DNA of 64,000 nucleotides. Source: Odobenus rosmarus divergens (taxonomy: Eukaryota > Chordata > Mammalia > Carnivora > Odobenidae). A program made the position numbers and the translations under genes. This document shows positions 1 to 10,240 of the stretch, piece after piece. The stretch covers positions 1,630,457-1,694,456 of the forward strand of contig NW_004450381.1 in NCBI RefSeq assembly GCF_000321225.1, in the 5' to 3' direction. Positions within the stretch are counted from its first letter, which is position 1. The number at the start of each line of letters is the position of its first letter. The notes under the pieces were generated by a model. The model did no database searches and was not told where the DNA came from. It saw only the letters and a list, made by a program, of their open reading frames with translations.

Positions 1-599
1 CCTTTGCCAGGCTGCCTGAAGCCAAGGCCTCCACAGCCAGCCTGAGAGCTTGTTCTGCCGTGGGGTCCCCCTCCCAGTCACTCCATCACAGCTCCGGGGC
101 CAGACAGCCTGGGGACTGGCTGCAGACACCCAGGTCCAGGGACCCAGAACCACAGCCTCAGGGCTCTCCCCTGCTTGCTTCCCCATCCTTTGAGCCTGGT
201 GGTTCACGATGAGCCCAGAGCTCATGGGGTTGTTCCATGCCACGGTGGGTGAGGGCCCTGGAGGTGGTCCCACTGCCTATCTGCATAGTAGGGCCATGTT
301 CAAATGACAGGAGAGACCTAGAGGGGGCTCCAGGGGTGGTGGGGGACCCTTCTCAGTCTCTAAACTTCCTTTCCAGTTTAGAACACAGGGGGCCCTTCAC
401 CTCCCAGCAGCCCGCCCCTACACCTCCCAACACCTCCCCTCTTGCTACTCTGGGCCTGTCCCCTCTCTAGCCCCCAAAGCCGGGGGTACCAGCCTGATAC
501 CCTGTCACCCTCATAGGAATATCTGTCTGTACCCACAAAGGGTCAACCTTAGAGGAGGTGTGGGCTCAGGAGTCAGAGCACCTCAATTTGAAGACCTGG

Positions 600-700
600 C
601 CTCCTTCTTAGCGGTGTGGGACCATGCAAGAGTCCTGTCACCTCTCTGAGCGTCATTTGCTCCCCCGCAGAATGGGATAATCATTCTTACTCTAGATATA
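600..700 (-). repeat. MIR-like SINE fragment
   Basis: Shows the reverse-orientation MIR signature: a 'gtgtgggaccatgcaagagtc' type block followed by 'cctctctgagcg' and 'cagaatgggataat'. Old and diverged; boundaries approximate. Confidence 0.5.
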
Positions 701-734
701 ACAGGTGTGGCCACGCAGGCATGCAGTAGGTTTT

Positions 735-905
735 TATAACAATGGCTCGGGGAAGCTTAACACATGTATATTTATTCCTCACAACAGCCAGGTCCCCTTT
801 TCACCAAAGGAGAAACTGAGGCTCAGAGAGTTTCCAAGAATTGCCCATGGCCACCCATCTAGAAAGTAGCGTGGCCTGACTGTAGGGCCCGGGTCCCGCT
901 ACCAC
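735..905 (+). repeat. MIR-like SINE fragment
   Basis: Carries 'ctcacaacagcc', 'gagaaactgaggctcagaga' and a following 'ttgcccatggccaccc' block, matching the core and 3' part of mammalian-wide MIR elements. Diverged, with approximate ends. Confidence 0.55.
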
Positions 906-1003
906 CATGGGCTGCCCCAGTGGGTCACTATCTGCAGCCAGTGGGGACCTGCCTGGGCCATGGACCCTTGCTCAGTCCATCCTTGCCTGCCACCTTCCCA
1001 CAG

Positions 1004-1529
1004 CCTCAAGAGCAGCCTCCAGATGACTCAGCTGGCGGGGGAGACCGTGAACCTTTCGGGGATTCCGCTGTCCTCGAGGGATGTGCGGCACATCATGCGC
1101 TACCTGGGAAGCCAGGGAGCCGGGCTCACGGTGCTGGATCTGAGCTTCACGGGGCTGAGCGACGAGCTGCTGCGCCTGATGCTGCCCAGCCTCTGGACGC
1201 TGCCCCACCTCACCCAGCTCCTGCTCAACGGCAACAGGCTGACGAGGGCCACTGCTCGCGAGCTCACTGAGGCCGTCAAGGACTCCGCCAAGTTCCCCGC
1301 GCTGGCCTGGGTGGACCTGGGCAACAATGTGGACGTGGCCTCCTTGCCCCAGCCCCTGCTGGTCGGCCTGCGCCGGCGGCTCAGCCAGCGCACCTCACTC
1401 CCCACCATCTATGAGGGCCTGGACCTTGAGCCTGAGGGCAGTGTGGCTGGGGCCACCTCTGCTGCCTCCACCTGGGGCTCTGCAGCTGCTGGGCCAGGGT
1501 CTGAGCCTCAGGCCTGCTGCACGAGGTGA
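1004..1529 (+). CDS. LRRC75B: LRRC75B, terminal coding exon (partial gene)
   Basis: C-terminal part of leucine-rich repeat-containing protein 75B. The acceptor CAG ends at 1003. The first base completes a split codon and reading continues LKSSLQMTQLAGETVNLSGIP to a TGA at 1527-1529, about 174 residues. It is recognised from the human protein (about 315 aa) through the leucine-rich core (VLDLSFTGLSDELL, LTQLLLNGNRLT, LAWVDLGNNVDVASLPQPLL) and the C-terminal ending GSEPQACCTR; human ends very similarly. Literature links the mouse orthologue to restraint of myogenic differentiation through MYOG and ERK signalling; nothing in the sequence tests this. An ATG at 960 is in frame but lies in the intron before the acceptor and is not the start. 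The N-terminal exons are outside the window. The next gene, SNRPD3, is on the opposite strand, tail to tail. Confidence 0.93.
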
Positions 1530-2560
1530 CCCGCCACCCACCCTGGCTCCTACCTGAGTGCCGATGCTCCTAGGCACATGGCATGGGGGATGATGGAGAC
1601 CCTCCAGGCCCCCAGAAATCCAGTGTAAATGCGCAGCCTGGGATGAAGGGGATGGAAGGAGAAGGGGTTCACCAGAGTCCAGATGGTCAACCCAGGATGG
1701 ACTGTCAGGCTTCCCTCAGCTTGAAGTGATCCCACAGTAAACGGTGATGTCCTGCTCTGCCTTAGCCTTTCTGCACCGTGGACCTCAGGGCCACTGAGCG
1801 CCAGCCCTGCTTTTGGGGTGGGGAGGAGGGGTGGCCAAAGATTCAAGGATGCTGCCCACCTGAAAGGGAGGGTCCAAGCTCACACTGACTTCCTTCAGGT
1901 GCTCCCTGGGCAGACACCAAGGTGTGCGGTCGGGTCCACCTGTGGGCTGGGGAGTTAGAGGAGGCCGCCAGGGACCTGACCTTCACATCTGGGTGGGGCT
2001 TGGAGAGGAGCAGGTTGGGAGGCCACAGAGGGGCAAAGCTCAGAATGGAGCCCCACAGTAATCTTGTGCCTGAGCCCAGGACCTCTTGGACTGGGGACAA
2101 GACTGTGCTGACAGGAGGCAAGTTTCATCGCCCACAGGGCGAGTGCTGCCCACCACCCCTAGTACCCACCCCCCAGGCTCCCTGTACTTAGTGGGCAACT
2201 CCACGGGGTTAGGAGTTACCTCCGACCAGAGACAAAGAGCTTGTGTGTTCCCTCCAGGCCCTGAAGGCCCACGTGCACAGTCCTTCCCTCTGGTGGACCC
2301 CAAAAAAGCACGCAGGAGGGGGGCACATCCAGCAGTGGGTGGTTGGGGGTGGGGCATTCCTAGGGCTGCCCCAGGAGTAGCCTGTACCCAGCAGGGGGCT
2401 ATCTCCCATCCCCCTAAGGACCATCAGGGCAGGCTCCAGATCAGAAGCCTAAAGCCATGGTTGCCCCTCCCACCCCAGCCTTGTGTGGAGAGCTGGAGTA
2501 CAGCCCAACTAGGAGTTGGGCAGGGCAAAGACAAGGAAGGAATTTAAAGATGCCTGGGGC

Positions 2561-2580
2561 GGGGGGGGGGGGGGGGGGGG
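2561..2580 (+). repeat. Poly-G homopolymer (20 G)
   Basis: Twenty consecutive G, followed by A and a further G6 run. Strong G-quadruplex potential and prone to length error in sequencing. It lies in the probable LRRC75B 3' UTR or flank. Confidence 0.9.
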
Positions 2581-3115
2581 AGGGGGGAAACTGAGTCCCA
2601 GAGTGGGGAAGCCAGCAGCCTAAGTCTCCCATGCACAGCCAGGTCAGGTCTGGGACAGTGGGGATCCTCATGGATGAGGAGAGACCTGGTGGCAGAGAGA
2701 AGCCCCCTGGGCCAAAGAGAAGGTGAGGCTCACCCCTGGGCCTACGTACCCAGGCCCACCAGCTGACCTTCCTCCACATTTAGGCCCACAGGGGACCATG
2801 AGTCAGCATGGATTCCAGTCTGGCCAGATATACAACAGCTCTTGGGCCAGAAAGGAGATGGCCAAGAAGGGTGAGGACAGCATGGTGCTGGGTTCCAGGA
2901 CCAGGCAGGAAGTGGGAAGGAAAAGAGCTCCCTCTCGGCTGCTGCCTGCCCACCCCGAGGGCAGGCCCCTGCTAGCCTGGCTGCTTTTGGAGGAACCCTT
3001 ATCTGGACGTGGTGGGAAGGGTGTGAATAACACCAGCTCTCTGCTCCTGACTTGCTGTTGGGACCTGGCCATGGCCTCCTCTCTCCCGGGCTTGGGTCTC
3101 TCTTTTTTCCTCTGT

Positions 3116-3121
3116 ATTAAA
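3116..3121 (+). terminator. Candidate polyadenylation signal ATTAAA (LRRC75B)
   Basis: ATTAAA is the commonest variant poly(A) hexamer. It lies about 1.6 kb after the LRRC75B stop codon, followed by GT/T-rich sequence. Use is inferred, not shown. Confidence 0.3.
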
Positions 3122-3435
3122 TAGGGCTGGCTCTCCATAGTTCCTTCCAGCTCTCAACCCTCCATCCTGGGGTCCTGACCCTCTCAATCCTCCTCGTTTT
3201 AAAGACATGGGCCTGCCCATTGGCTTGGGAGCCACAGAAGTGTTTCCAGGGCCCTCACTCCGGAGCAAGGGGCTCAGGCTTCCCGGAGCAAGGCAAAGCA
3301 GGGTGGGAGATGAAAGAGGCCGGCAGAGAGGAGAAAGATGGGGAAACCAGCCTTGCACTGGGCAGGCTGATAAGTCCGTCACAAGCAAGAGGCAGTGTTC
3401 TCCTGTGATTCTTTGCTGGAGAAATGCCAAGCTCT

Positions 3436-3507
3436 CTGCTCCCCCCAGCCCTCCTGCTCCCCCCAGCCCTCCTGCTCCCCCCAGCCCTCCTGCTCCCCTC
3501 GCTCCCT
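3436..3507 (+). repeat. 18-bp minisatellite, four copies
   Basis: Unit CTGCTCCCCCCAGCCCTC begins at 3436, 3454, 3472 and 3490. The first three copies are identical and the fourth decays after its first ten bases. Because 18 is divisible by three, it generates artificial repeated Pro/Leu or Pro/Ser ORFs in several frames. Confidence 0.95.
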
Positions 3508-4206
3508 GCCCACCACTGGCCCCAGTCCAGCCCACAAACCTTGAATGTTGCTGCTGGGAGAGACTCCTACCAGAATTTTTACGACGACCTGAGCGGGGTG
3601 TCACCAGGCGAGCTCTGGGAGAATTCAGGCAGCAGCAGCTGGTCTCAATCTCCCCGCCTCTCAGACGGAGGCAGACGCTGCAGCAGCTGAGCTCAAGCAT
3701 AAACCCGCTCAAGAGAAGAGAGCTGGCCTTGTTGCCAGGCAGGTGTCCACAGCCCCTTCACAGGCCCTCCTGTCAGGGCCTCTCGGCCACCGGCTACTCT
3801 ACAAGCAGGGACACTCTGGGAGGAGGGGGCTTGTGCCGTGAAGTTTGGTGGGCAGAGAGCCCCCGCCAGGTGGCCTCCAGCCTGAGTTCCAGACCCAAGA
3901 GGCAGCAGGTGGGCCTGGCCCAGGCCCCGTCTTGGAGGCAGATAGGCGCGGCCTGGTCGCAGCCCTGTCACCCACTGGCGGTGTCCTCTCGGGGCCTGTT
4001 CCTTCATCTTGGGAACTAGGTACACCAAGCCTCCCCTTATCCTGCTGGAGAGAGCATGACAAGGTCTGGAAAGTGCCTGCTGTGTGTGTGTGGGGGGGGG
4101 GGCACAGGGCAGGCACTCTTCAGCGTCACTGGGGCCCCCACCCAGGGCCCCCTGGATGGGAATGGCAGGAGCCCAAACCTTCAGAACTAGGCAGAGCTGA
4201 AGCCCT

Positions 4207-4397
4207 TTATTTATTTGGAGAGTACTCCTATAGCTTTTCAGTGGGCTAGGTACTGTTCTTATGGCTTTACACTCCTTTAATTCTCTTCCCACTTATAGGT
4301 GAGTAGCTGAAACAGGGAGAGGTTAAGTGATCTAAGGTAAAGAGCTAGAAACTGGAGGAGACGGGGTGTGAGCCAGGAGGCCTGGCTTGTCTGTGAT
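4207..4397 (+). repeat. MIR-like SINE fragment
   Basis: Matches MIR order: 'gggctaggtactgttct', 'ctcctttaattctc', 'agggagaggttaagtga', then a 'gtgagccaggaggcctggct' block. Confidence 0.6.
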
Positions 4398-5125
4398 GCT
4401 ACAGCCATCCTGGGGGCTGGAGATTCACTGGAATTCTTGAGCAAGCCCCTGCCAAAGATACCATTCGACACAGGAGACCATCACAGGGCTCTGATGGCAG
4501 GTGTCCTGCAGTGGGAGAGACCCTCAGCCCACTCCTAGCACAAGACCAATCAGGACCTCCCTGGACCTGTTTCTTCGTGTGCAAAATGGGTGGGGAGGGG
4601 AGCAGAGAGGACCCAGGCTTTGCCCTCTTCCAGGATTGAGAGGGACAGATGGGAAGTGGGTTCGGAAGTACTCATCAGACTGAATGAAGCCCAGCCAACT
4701 GCACGTACCTTCACCTCTCTGGGCATCAGCCTCCTCAAGCCTAAACCCGCCTTGCCAGGATGTTCAGAGCACTGAAGGGAGTTGTGTAGGAAAGATACCT
4801 GTGATCCACAGGATCTCTGGGACCAACACTTGGGGACTTCTTTTCTGTCCCAGAAGGGAGAATATTTGAGCTCAGATAAGGTGCTTTCAATATGAGTTTA
4901 CAGCAAATGTCAGCCTCTGCTGAGTCTTTGTCTTGAAAATCCAAAATCTCCAGCAGCTGATACCAGCGGTTGATATCAACCCAGCACAGAGGTTTTTCTC
5001 TAGGTTCTAGAGGAAAGGAAAACAAACTTCTTCCTCTTAGAGATAGTTGCCAATCATCAACGAAAACCAGTATTTCCTTTCCCAACTGTATACTTCAATT
5101 TTAATTTTTTAAAATTGTATTTTTA

Positions 5126-5318
5126 GGGGCGCCTGGGTGGCTCAGTCATTAAGCGTCTGCCTTTGGCTCAGGTCATGATCCCAGGGTCCTGGGATCGAGC
5201 CCTGCATTGGGCTCCCCGCTCCGCAGGAAGCCTGCTTCTCCTTCTCCCACTCCCCCTGCTTGTGTTCCCTCTCTTGCTGTGTCTTTCTCTATCAAATAAA
5301 TAAAATCTTTAAAAAAAA
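5126..5318 (+). mobile_element. CAN-SINE (tRNA-derived), young, intact
   Basis: Full head, C/T-rich middle, AATAAA-rich tail and poly-A. Flanked by a 15-bp target-site duplication, AAAATTGTATTTTTA, at 5111-5125 and 5319-5333. Confidence 0.95.
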
Positions 5319-5353
5319 AAAATTGTATTTTTATTTTTTAATTTTTTAAAAAA

Positions 5354-5536
5354 AGACTTTATGATTTATTTGTCAGAGAGAGAGAGAGAGAGCACAAGCA
5401 GAGGGAGTGGCAGGCAGAGGGAGACACAGGCTCCCCTCTGAACAAGAAGTCCAATGTGGGACTCGATCCCAGGACCCTGGGACCATGACCTGAACCGGAG
5501 GCAGCCACTTAACTGACTGAGCCACCCAGGCGTCCC
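5354..5536 (-). mobile_element. CAN-SINE, reverse
   Basis: Reverse complement of the same family, with its head ('gccacccaggcgtccc') at the right end and a (GA)n block from the C/T-rich middle. Confidence 0.93.
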
Positions 5537-5575
5537 TATTTCTTTATTTTTTTTTTTTAAAGATTTATTTATTTC

Positions 5576-5770
5576 GGGGCACCTGGGTGGCTCAGTCGTT
5601 AAGTGTTTGCCTTCAGCTCAGGTCATGATCCCAGGGTCCTGGGATCGAGCCCCTTATCGGGGTCCCTGCTCCGCGGGAAGCCTGCTTCTCCCTCTCCCCC
5701 TCCCCCTGCTTGTGTTCCCTCTCTCGCTGTCTCTCTCTCTGTCAAATAAATAAATAAAATCTTTAAAAAA
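5576..5770 (+). mobile_element. CAN-SINE inserted into the tail of another SINE
   Basis: Complete forward copy. The flanks are the 'AGATTTATTTATTTC' tail of the reverse SINE whose body lies at 5980-6164, so this copy landed inside an older one. Confidence 0.92.
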
Positions 5771-5782
5771 AAAAAAGATTTA

Positions 5783-5979
5783 GGGCGCCTGGGTGGCTCA
5801 GTTGGTTAAGCGACTGCCTTCGGCTCAGGTCATGATCCTGGAGTCCCGGGATCGAGTCCCACATCGGGCTCCCTGCTCAGCAGGGAGTCTGCTTCTCCCT
5901 CTGACCCTCTTCCCTCTCGTGCTCTCTATCTCTCATTCTCTCTCTCTCAAATAAATAAATAAAATCTTTAAAAAAAAAA
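5783..5979 (+). mobile_element. CAN-SINE, second insertion into the same tail
   Basis: Complete forward copy. AAAGATTTA precedes it and AAAGATTTATTTATTTC follows it, so it inserted into the duplicated target site left by the SINE at 5576. Confidence 0.92.
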
Positions 5980-6164
5980 GATTTATTTATTTCAAGAGAG
6001 AAAGCATGGGGAGGGGCAGAGGGAGAGAGAGAGAGAGAATCTCAAGCAGACTTGGAGCTGAGCGTGGAACTCCACTTTGGGCTCATTCTCACGACCCTGA
6101 GATCATGACCTGAGCCGAAATCAAGAGTCAGGCGCTTAACCAACTGAGTCACCCAGGCACCCCC
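5980..6164 (-). mobile_element. Older CAN-SINE body, host of two nested insertions
   Basis: Reverse copy of an older subtype ('aaatcaagagtcaggcgctt'). Its tail segment 5558-5575 has been separated from the body by the two forward SINEs. Confidence 0.88.
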
Positions 6165-6230
6165 AGAACTGTATAATCTTTCATTGTAGTACAACTGAAA
6201 TAATAAAGTGGACACAACAAGTGTTACCAT

Positions 6231-6465
6231 TTTTTTTTAGATTTATTTATTTAAATTTTTTAGAGAGAGAGTGGGTGCTTGTGTGTGCTTGCATGTGTGC
6301 GCACGTGGGAGGAGAGGCAGAGGGAGAGAATCTTCAAGCAGACGCCCCACTGAGCGCAAAGCCCAAAGGGGGCTCGATCTCAATCTCACAACCCATGATG
6401 AGATCATGACCTGAGCGGAAACCAAGAGTCAAGACACTTACCCAACTGAGCCAGCCCGGTGCCTC
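6231..6465 (-). mobile_element. CAN-SINE, older subtype, reverse
   Basis: Diverged reverse copy. The target-site duplication CAACAAGTGTTA flanks it, left copy ending near 6228 and right copy near 6476. Confidence 0.9.
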
Positions 6466-7080
6466 AACAAGTGTTAAAATTTAAAGTGTACAGTATGGTA
6501 CATTTTGACTTCCATGAAACCAAAAGTTTCCATGTGCCCCTTGATAATGCATCCTTCCTACCCCTCTCTGCCCACTCCCTTCCAAGCAGGGGGTCTTTGA
6601 CCTGCTTGCTCTCCTTATAGATTAGTTTGCATTTTCTAGAGGGTTTTGTTGCTTTTTTTTTTTTTTTAGTTTATTTATTCTTTTGGTAATCTCTACGCCT
6701 AATGTGGGGCTTGAACTCACGACCCCGAGATCAAGAGTCACACACTCTTCCAACTGAGCTAGTTAGGTGCCTCTATAGTTTTAGATATATGGAAGTTTAG
6801 ATATATGGAAGAATACGGGGTGTACTCTTTTATATTTCTTTCACTCAGCATAATTATTTTGAGACTCCCACGATGTTGCATATATCAGTAGTTCCTCTTA
6901 ATTGTTGAGTCGTATTTTATTGGATGGATGTACCACCATTTATTCACCTGTCAATGGACATTTGGGCTGTTTCCAGTGTTTAGCTATTAAAATACAGCTG
7001 CTATGAATATTCATGTACAAGGTTTTACGTGAACATATATTTCCTTTTCTTTTGGATAGTAGTATCTCACTATGGTTTTC
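6466..7080 (-). mobile_element. Ancient L1/HAL1-type LINE fragment, antisense
   Basis: The signature 'cactcagcataattatttt ... ggatgtaccaccatttattc ... ggacatttgggctgtttcc' is a widespread ancient L1-derived sequence in reverse orientation. It is interrupted by a short SINE at 6655-6772. No intact ORF. Confidence 0.6.
6655..6772 (-). mobile_element. Short tRNA-like carnivore SINE, reverse
   Basis: About 118 bp, lacking the C/T-rich middle. The tRNA-like half reads (reverse) 'taatctctacgcctaatg ... ctcacgaccccgagatcaag ... gttaggtgcctc'. Same subtype as those near 7.8, 13.6, 29.6, 58.0 and 59.3 kb. Confidence 0.8.
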
Positions 7081-7574
7081 TTTTCTTGTAATATCTTTGC
7101 CTGCCTGGTTTCGCTTATCAGGGTAATGCTGGTCTCAGAGAATGAGTTGAGAAGTTATTCCCTTCTCTTCAATTTTTTATGAAGAGTTTAGGAGAATTGA
7201 TATTATTTCTTCCTTAAATATTTGGTAAAATTTCTCAATGAAGGCACATGGGCCTGGAGTTCTCTTTGTAGATGGTTTTCAGCTATAATTCCAGTTTCCT
7301 TAATAGGTATAGGACTATTCAGGTTAGTTTCAGGTTAGTACTTCTTGAGTAAGTATTGGTATTTTGGATCTTTTAAGGAATTTGTCCATTTCATCTGAGT
7401 TGTTGAATTTGTTGGCATAAAATTTTTCATGATAATCCCTTTCAACATCTGTGGAATTGGTAGTAGTCACCTCTCTCATTCCTGAGAGTGGTAATTGTGT
7501 CTTTTTTTTTTTTTCCTGATCAGTCTGGCTAGAGGTTTATCAATTTTATGATCTTGATTTTCTCTATGGTTTTC

Positions 7575-7624
7575 NNNNNNNNNNNNNNNNNNNNNNNNNN
7601 NNNNNNNNNNNNNNNNNNNNNNNN
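7575..7624. other. Assembly gap (50 N)
   Basis: Exactly 50 N. The 93 bases before it (7482-7574) recur as the 92 bases after it (7625-7716) with a one-T difference in a homopolymer, so the gap probably joins two overlapping contig ends. Confidence 0.98.
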
Positions 7625-7788
7625 CTGAGAGTGGTAATTGTGTCTTTTTTTTTTTTCCTGATCAGTCTGGCTAGAGGTTTATCAATTTTATGATCTTGAT
7701 TTTCTCTATGGTTTTCTGTTTTCTATTTCATTGATATCCACTTTGATCTCTTTCTTCTGCTTACTTTAGGTTTCACTGGTTCTTCTTT

Positions 7789-7904
7789 TTTTTAATTTAT
7801 TTTTTATTTTTTGTAAGTAATCTCTACACCCAACGTGGGGCTCAAACTCACAACCCCAAGATCAAGAGGTGCATGCTCCACTGACTGAGCCAGCCAGGAG
7901 CCCC
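7789..7904 (-). mobile_element. Short tRNA-like carnivore SINE, reverse
   Basis: Reverse copy without C/T-rich middle ('taatctctacacccaacg ... cagccaggagcccc'), inserted in antisense L1 ORF2. Confidence 0.82.
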
Positions 7905-8097
7905 TTTTCTAGATTCTCAAATGAATTTTTCTTGTCTGGTATTAATATAGCTGAGATCATTGATCTGAGACCTTTCTTTTTTTCTAATATATATGTTTAC
8001 TGCTATAAATGTCCTGTCCCCCCATCACACCAAGTTCTGTTTTAGTGGCATCCCACAAATTCTGATATGTTGTGTTTCCATTTAAAAGTCAGTTCAT

Positions 8098-8301
8098 GGG
8101 GCGCCTGGGTGGCTCAGTTGGTTAAGTTTTGGCTCATGTCATGATCCCGGGGTCCTACCATCAGGCTTCCTGCTTGTGGGGAGCCTGCTTCTCCCTCTCC
8201 TTCTGCTCCTCCCCCTGCTCATGTTTGAGCATGCACCCGTGCTCCACGCTCTCTCTCACATAAATAAATACAATCTTTAAAAAATAAATAAATAAATAAA
8301 A
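8098..8301 (+). mobile_element. CAN-SINE, forward
   Basis: Forward copy with a deleted segment after the head and a long (AAAT)n tail. Flanked by near-identical AAAAGTCA(G/T)TTCA, consistent with a target-site duplication. Confidence 0.9.
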
Positions 8302-8800
8302 GTCATTTCAAAATACTAATTTCTCTTTTGGTTTCTTCTTTGATCCATGGGTTACTTAGAAGTGTGTTATTTTGTTTCCAAATTATTTAGAGATTTTCCA
8401 AGGATCTTTCTGCTAATGATTTCTAATTTAATTTCTTTGTAGTCAGACAACATAGTATGGCTTTGAAGCCTTTTGAACTTTGGTAAATGTTCTGTGTGCA
8501 CTTGAGAAGAATGTGCACTTAAGAATTCTGCTATTGTTGGGTGGTTCTATTAAGTGTTAATCAAAATCAAGTTGACTACTATATCCTTACTGGTTTTCAG
8601 TCTCCTTGAGCTATTGATTATTGAGAGGGGAACTGAAACCCTTGACTGTAAAGGTATTTGTCTATTTCTAGTTGCATTTTCTGCATCATGTATTTTGAAG
8701 CTTTATTATTAGGCAGATAAATGTTTAAGATTCTTATGGCTCCTTGATTAACTGACCCTATCATCATTATGAAATGACCATTATCCCTGGTAATATTTCT

Positions 8801-8998
8801 TTTTTTTCAAGATTTTATTTATTTATTTTGAGAGAGAGCAAGAGAGAGCACAAACGGGGGTGGGAAGGGGCAGACAGAGAGGGAGAAGCAGACTTCCCGC
8901 TGAGCAGGGAACCCAACGTGGGGTTCGATCCCAGGACCCTGGGATCATGACCTGAGCCGAAGGCAGACGCTTAACCGACTAAGGCACCCAGGTGCCCC
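8801..8998 (-). mobile_element. CAN-SINE, reverse
   Basis: Complete reverse copy. Target-site duplication CTGGTAATATTTCT on both sides, left copy ending at 8800 and right copy starting at 8999. Confidence 0.94.
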
Positions 8999-9221
8999 CT
9001 GGTAATATTTCTTGCTCTGAAACCTACTTACCTAATATTAATATAGCTACTGCAGCTTTCTTTTGATTAGTTGTTAGCAATGGTATTATCTCTTTCCATC
9101 TTTTCACTTTTATAACCTATTTGTGTCTTTATATTTAAAGTGTGTTTCTTACAGGTAGCATATAGGTGGGTCCTGCTTTTTAATTTTTTAAAAATTTTAT
9201 TTAAATTCTAGTTAGTTAATA

Positions 9222-9424
9222 GGGGCGCCTGGGTGGCTCAGTCAGTTAAGCGTCTGCCTTCGGCTCAGGTCATGGTCCCGGGGTCCTGGAATCAAGCCCC
9301 GCATCAGGCTCCCTGCTCGGTGGGGAGCCTGCTTCTCCCTCTCCCAGTCCCCCTGCTTGTGTTCTCTCTCTCGCTGTGTCTCTCTCTGTCAAATAAATAA
9401 ATAAAATCTTTAAAAAAATAAATA
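9222..9424 (+). mobile_element. CAN-SINE, young, forward
   Basis: Complete forward copy flanked by the target-site duplication AAATTCTAGTTAGTTAAT on both sides. Confidence 0.95.
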
Positions 9425-9673
9425 AATTCTAGTTAGTTAATATATAGTGTAATATTGGTTTCAGGAGTAGAACTTAGTGATTCATCACTTACATATAACA
9501 CCCAGTGCTCATCATAACAAGTGCCCTCCGTAATATCCATCACCCAGTTACCCCATCCTCCACCCCTTCTCTCCATCAACCTCTAGTTTGTTCTCTATCT
9601 TTAAGTCTCTTATGGTTTGCTTCCCTCTCTGTTTTTTCCTTCCTATATGTTCATCTGTTTTGTTTCTTTCTTT
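9425..9673 (-). mobile_element. L1 3' UTR fragment, antisense
   Basis: Contains 'aacacccagtgctcatca' and 'agtgccctccgtaatatcca', the reverse complement of the C-rich 3' UTR typical of carnivore L1 elements. Interrupted by the SINE at 9674. Confidence 0.7.
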
Positions 9674-9869
9674 CTTTTTTTAAGATTTTATTTATTTATT
9701 TATTTAACAGAGAGAGAGAGCACAAACAGGGGGAGTGGCAGGCAGAGGGAGAGGGAGAAGCAGGTTCCCTGCAGAGCAAGGAGCCAGATGATGGGCTCCA
9801 TCCCAGGACCCTGGGATCATGACCTGAGCTGAAGGCAGACGCCTAACCGACTGAGCCACCCAGTGCCCC
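9674..9869 (-). mobile_element. CAN-SINE, reverse
   Basis: Complete reverse copy with (GA)n block and head 'gagccacccagtgcccc'. Confidence 0.93.
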
Positions 9870-9901
9870 TCATATGTGGAATTTAAGAAACAAAACAGAT
9901 G

Positions 9902-10088
9902 GGGGCACCTGGGTGACTCAGTTGGTTAAGCACCTGCCTTCAGCTCAGGTCATGATCAAGCCCCACATCGGGCTCCTTGCTCAGCGGGGAGCCTGCTTCT
10001 CCCTCTCCCTCTGCCTGCCACTCCTCCTGCTTGTGCTCTCTCTGTCAAGTAAATAAATAAAATCTTTTTAAAAAATTAAAAAAATAAA
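9902..10088 (+). mobile_element. CAN-SINE, forward
   Basis: Forward copy lacking about 20 bp around the 'cccagggtcctgggatcgag' block. Confidence 0.92.
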
Positions 10089-10240
10089 TTGGAGTGTTTA
10101 TACCATTTATAATTACTGTGATTATTAAATGTGACTGTTAATGTGATTATTAATTACATTTAATGTGATTCTTGATATGGTTAGTATGGTTATCAATAGG
10201 TCATTATTTTTTTCTCTTTATAAAAAAGTATCAAATTTCC

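Larger units (their letters stand above)
1..1003 (+). other. LRRC75B: Last intron of LRRC75B (3' part)
   Basis: Non-coding sequence upstream of the LRRC75B terminal exon. It ends in a polypyrimidine stretch and a CAG acceptor at 1001-1003. I looked for the preceding exon, whose human counterpart ends in a Gln/Arg-rich stretch before the LKSSLQ boundary, and did not find it, so it lies left of the window. The interval holds two MIR-like pieces but no recognisable gene. Confidence 0.7.
1530..3140 (+). other. LRRC75B: LRRC75B 3' UTR and downstream flank
   Basis: GC-rich non-coding sequence after the LRRC75B stop. Two polyadenylation-signal candidates are visible: the weak variant AGTAAA near 1736 and the stronger ATTAAA at 3116-3121. 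I cannot decide between them, so the UTR end is uncertain. The interval includes a 20-G homopolymer. Short GC-driven ORFs here have no recognisable protein features. Confidence 0.45.
3141..5110. other. GC-rich intergenic stretch
   Basis: No gene recognised. It contains an 18-bp minisatellite, a CTCF-like core, two CAGCTG E-boxes near 3638 and 3684, and a MIR fragment. Several long overlapping ORFs occur on both strands, as expected for GC-rich DNA, and have low-complexity Pro/Leu translations. Confidence 0.6.
7081..9221 (-). mobile_element. L1 ORF2-derived sequence, antisense and decayed
   Basis: Reads as the reverse complement of L1 ORF2 from the reverse transcriptase side towards the endonuclease side, for example 'ggaatttgtccatttcatctg' and 'gtggcatcccacaaattctg'. 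It is full of stops and is interrupted by SINEs at 7789, 8098 and 8801 and by a 50-N gap at 7575-7624. No protein expected. Confidence 0.8.

Noticed and set aside
960..1003. ATG at 960 as the start of a 189-residue LRRC75B protein
   Set aside because: It is upstream of a clear CAG acceptor at 1001-1003, and the human protein continues N-terminally with other exons. The first 14 codons are intronic.
3207..4019. 270-codon open frame on the + strand and a 237-codon frame opposite it (2999-3712)
   Set aside because: Both run through the GC-rich 18-bp minisatellite, translate to Pro/Leu/Gly low-complexity sequence and show no recognisable domain. The overlap of long frames on both strands is typical of GC-rich non-coding DNA.
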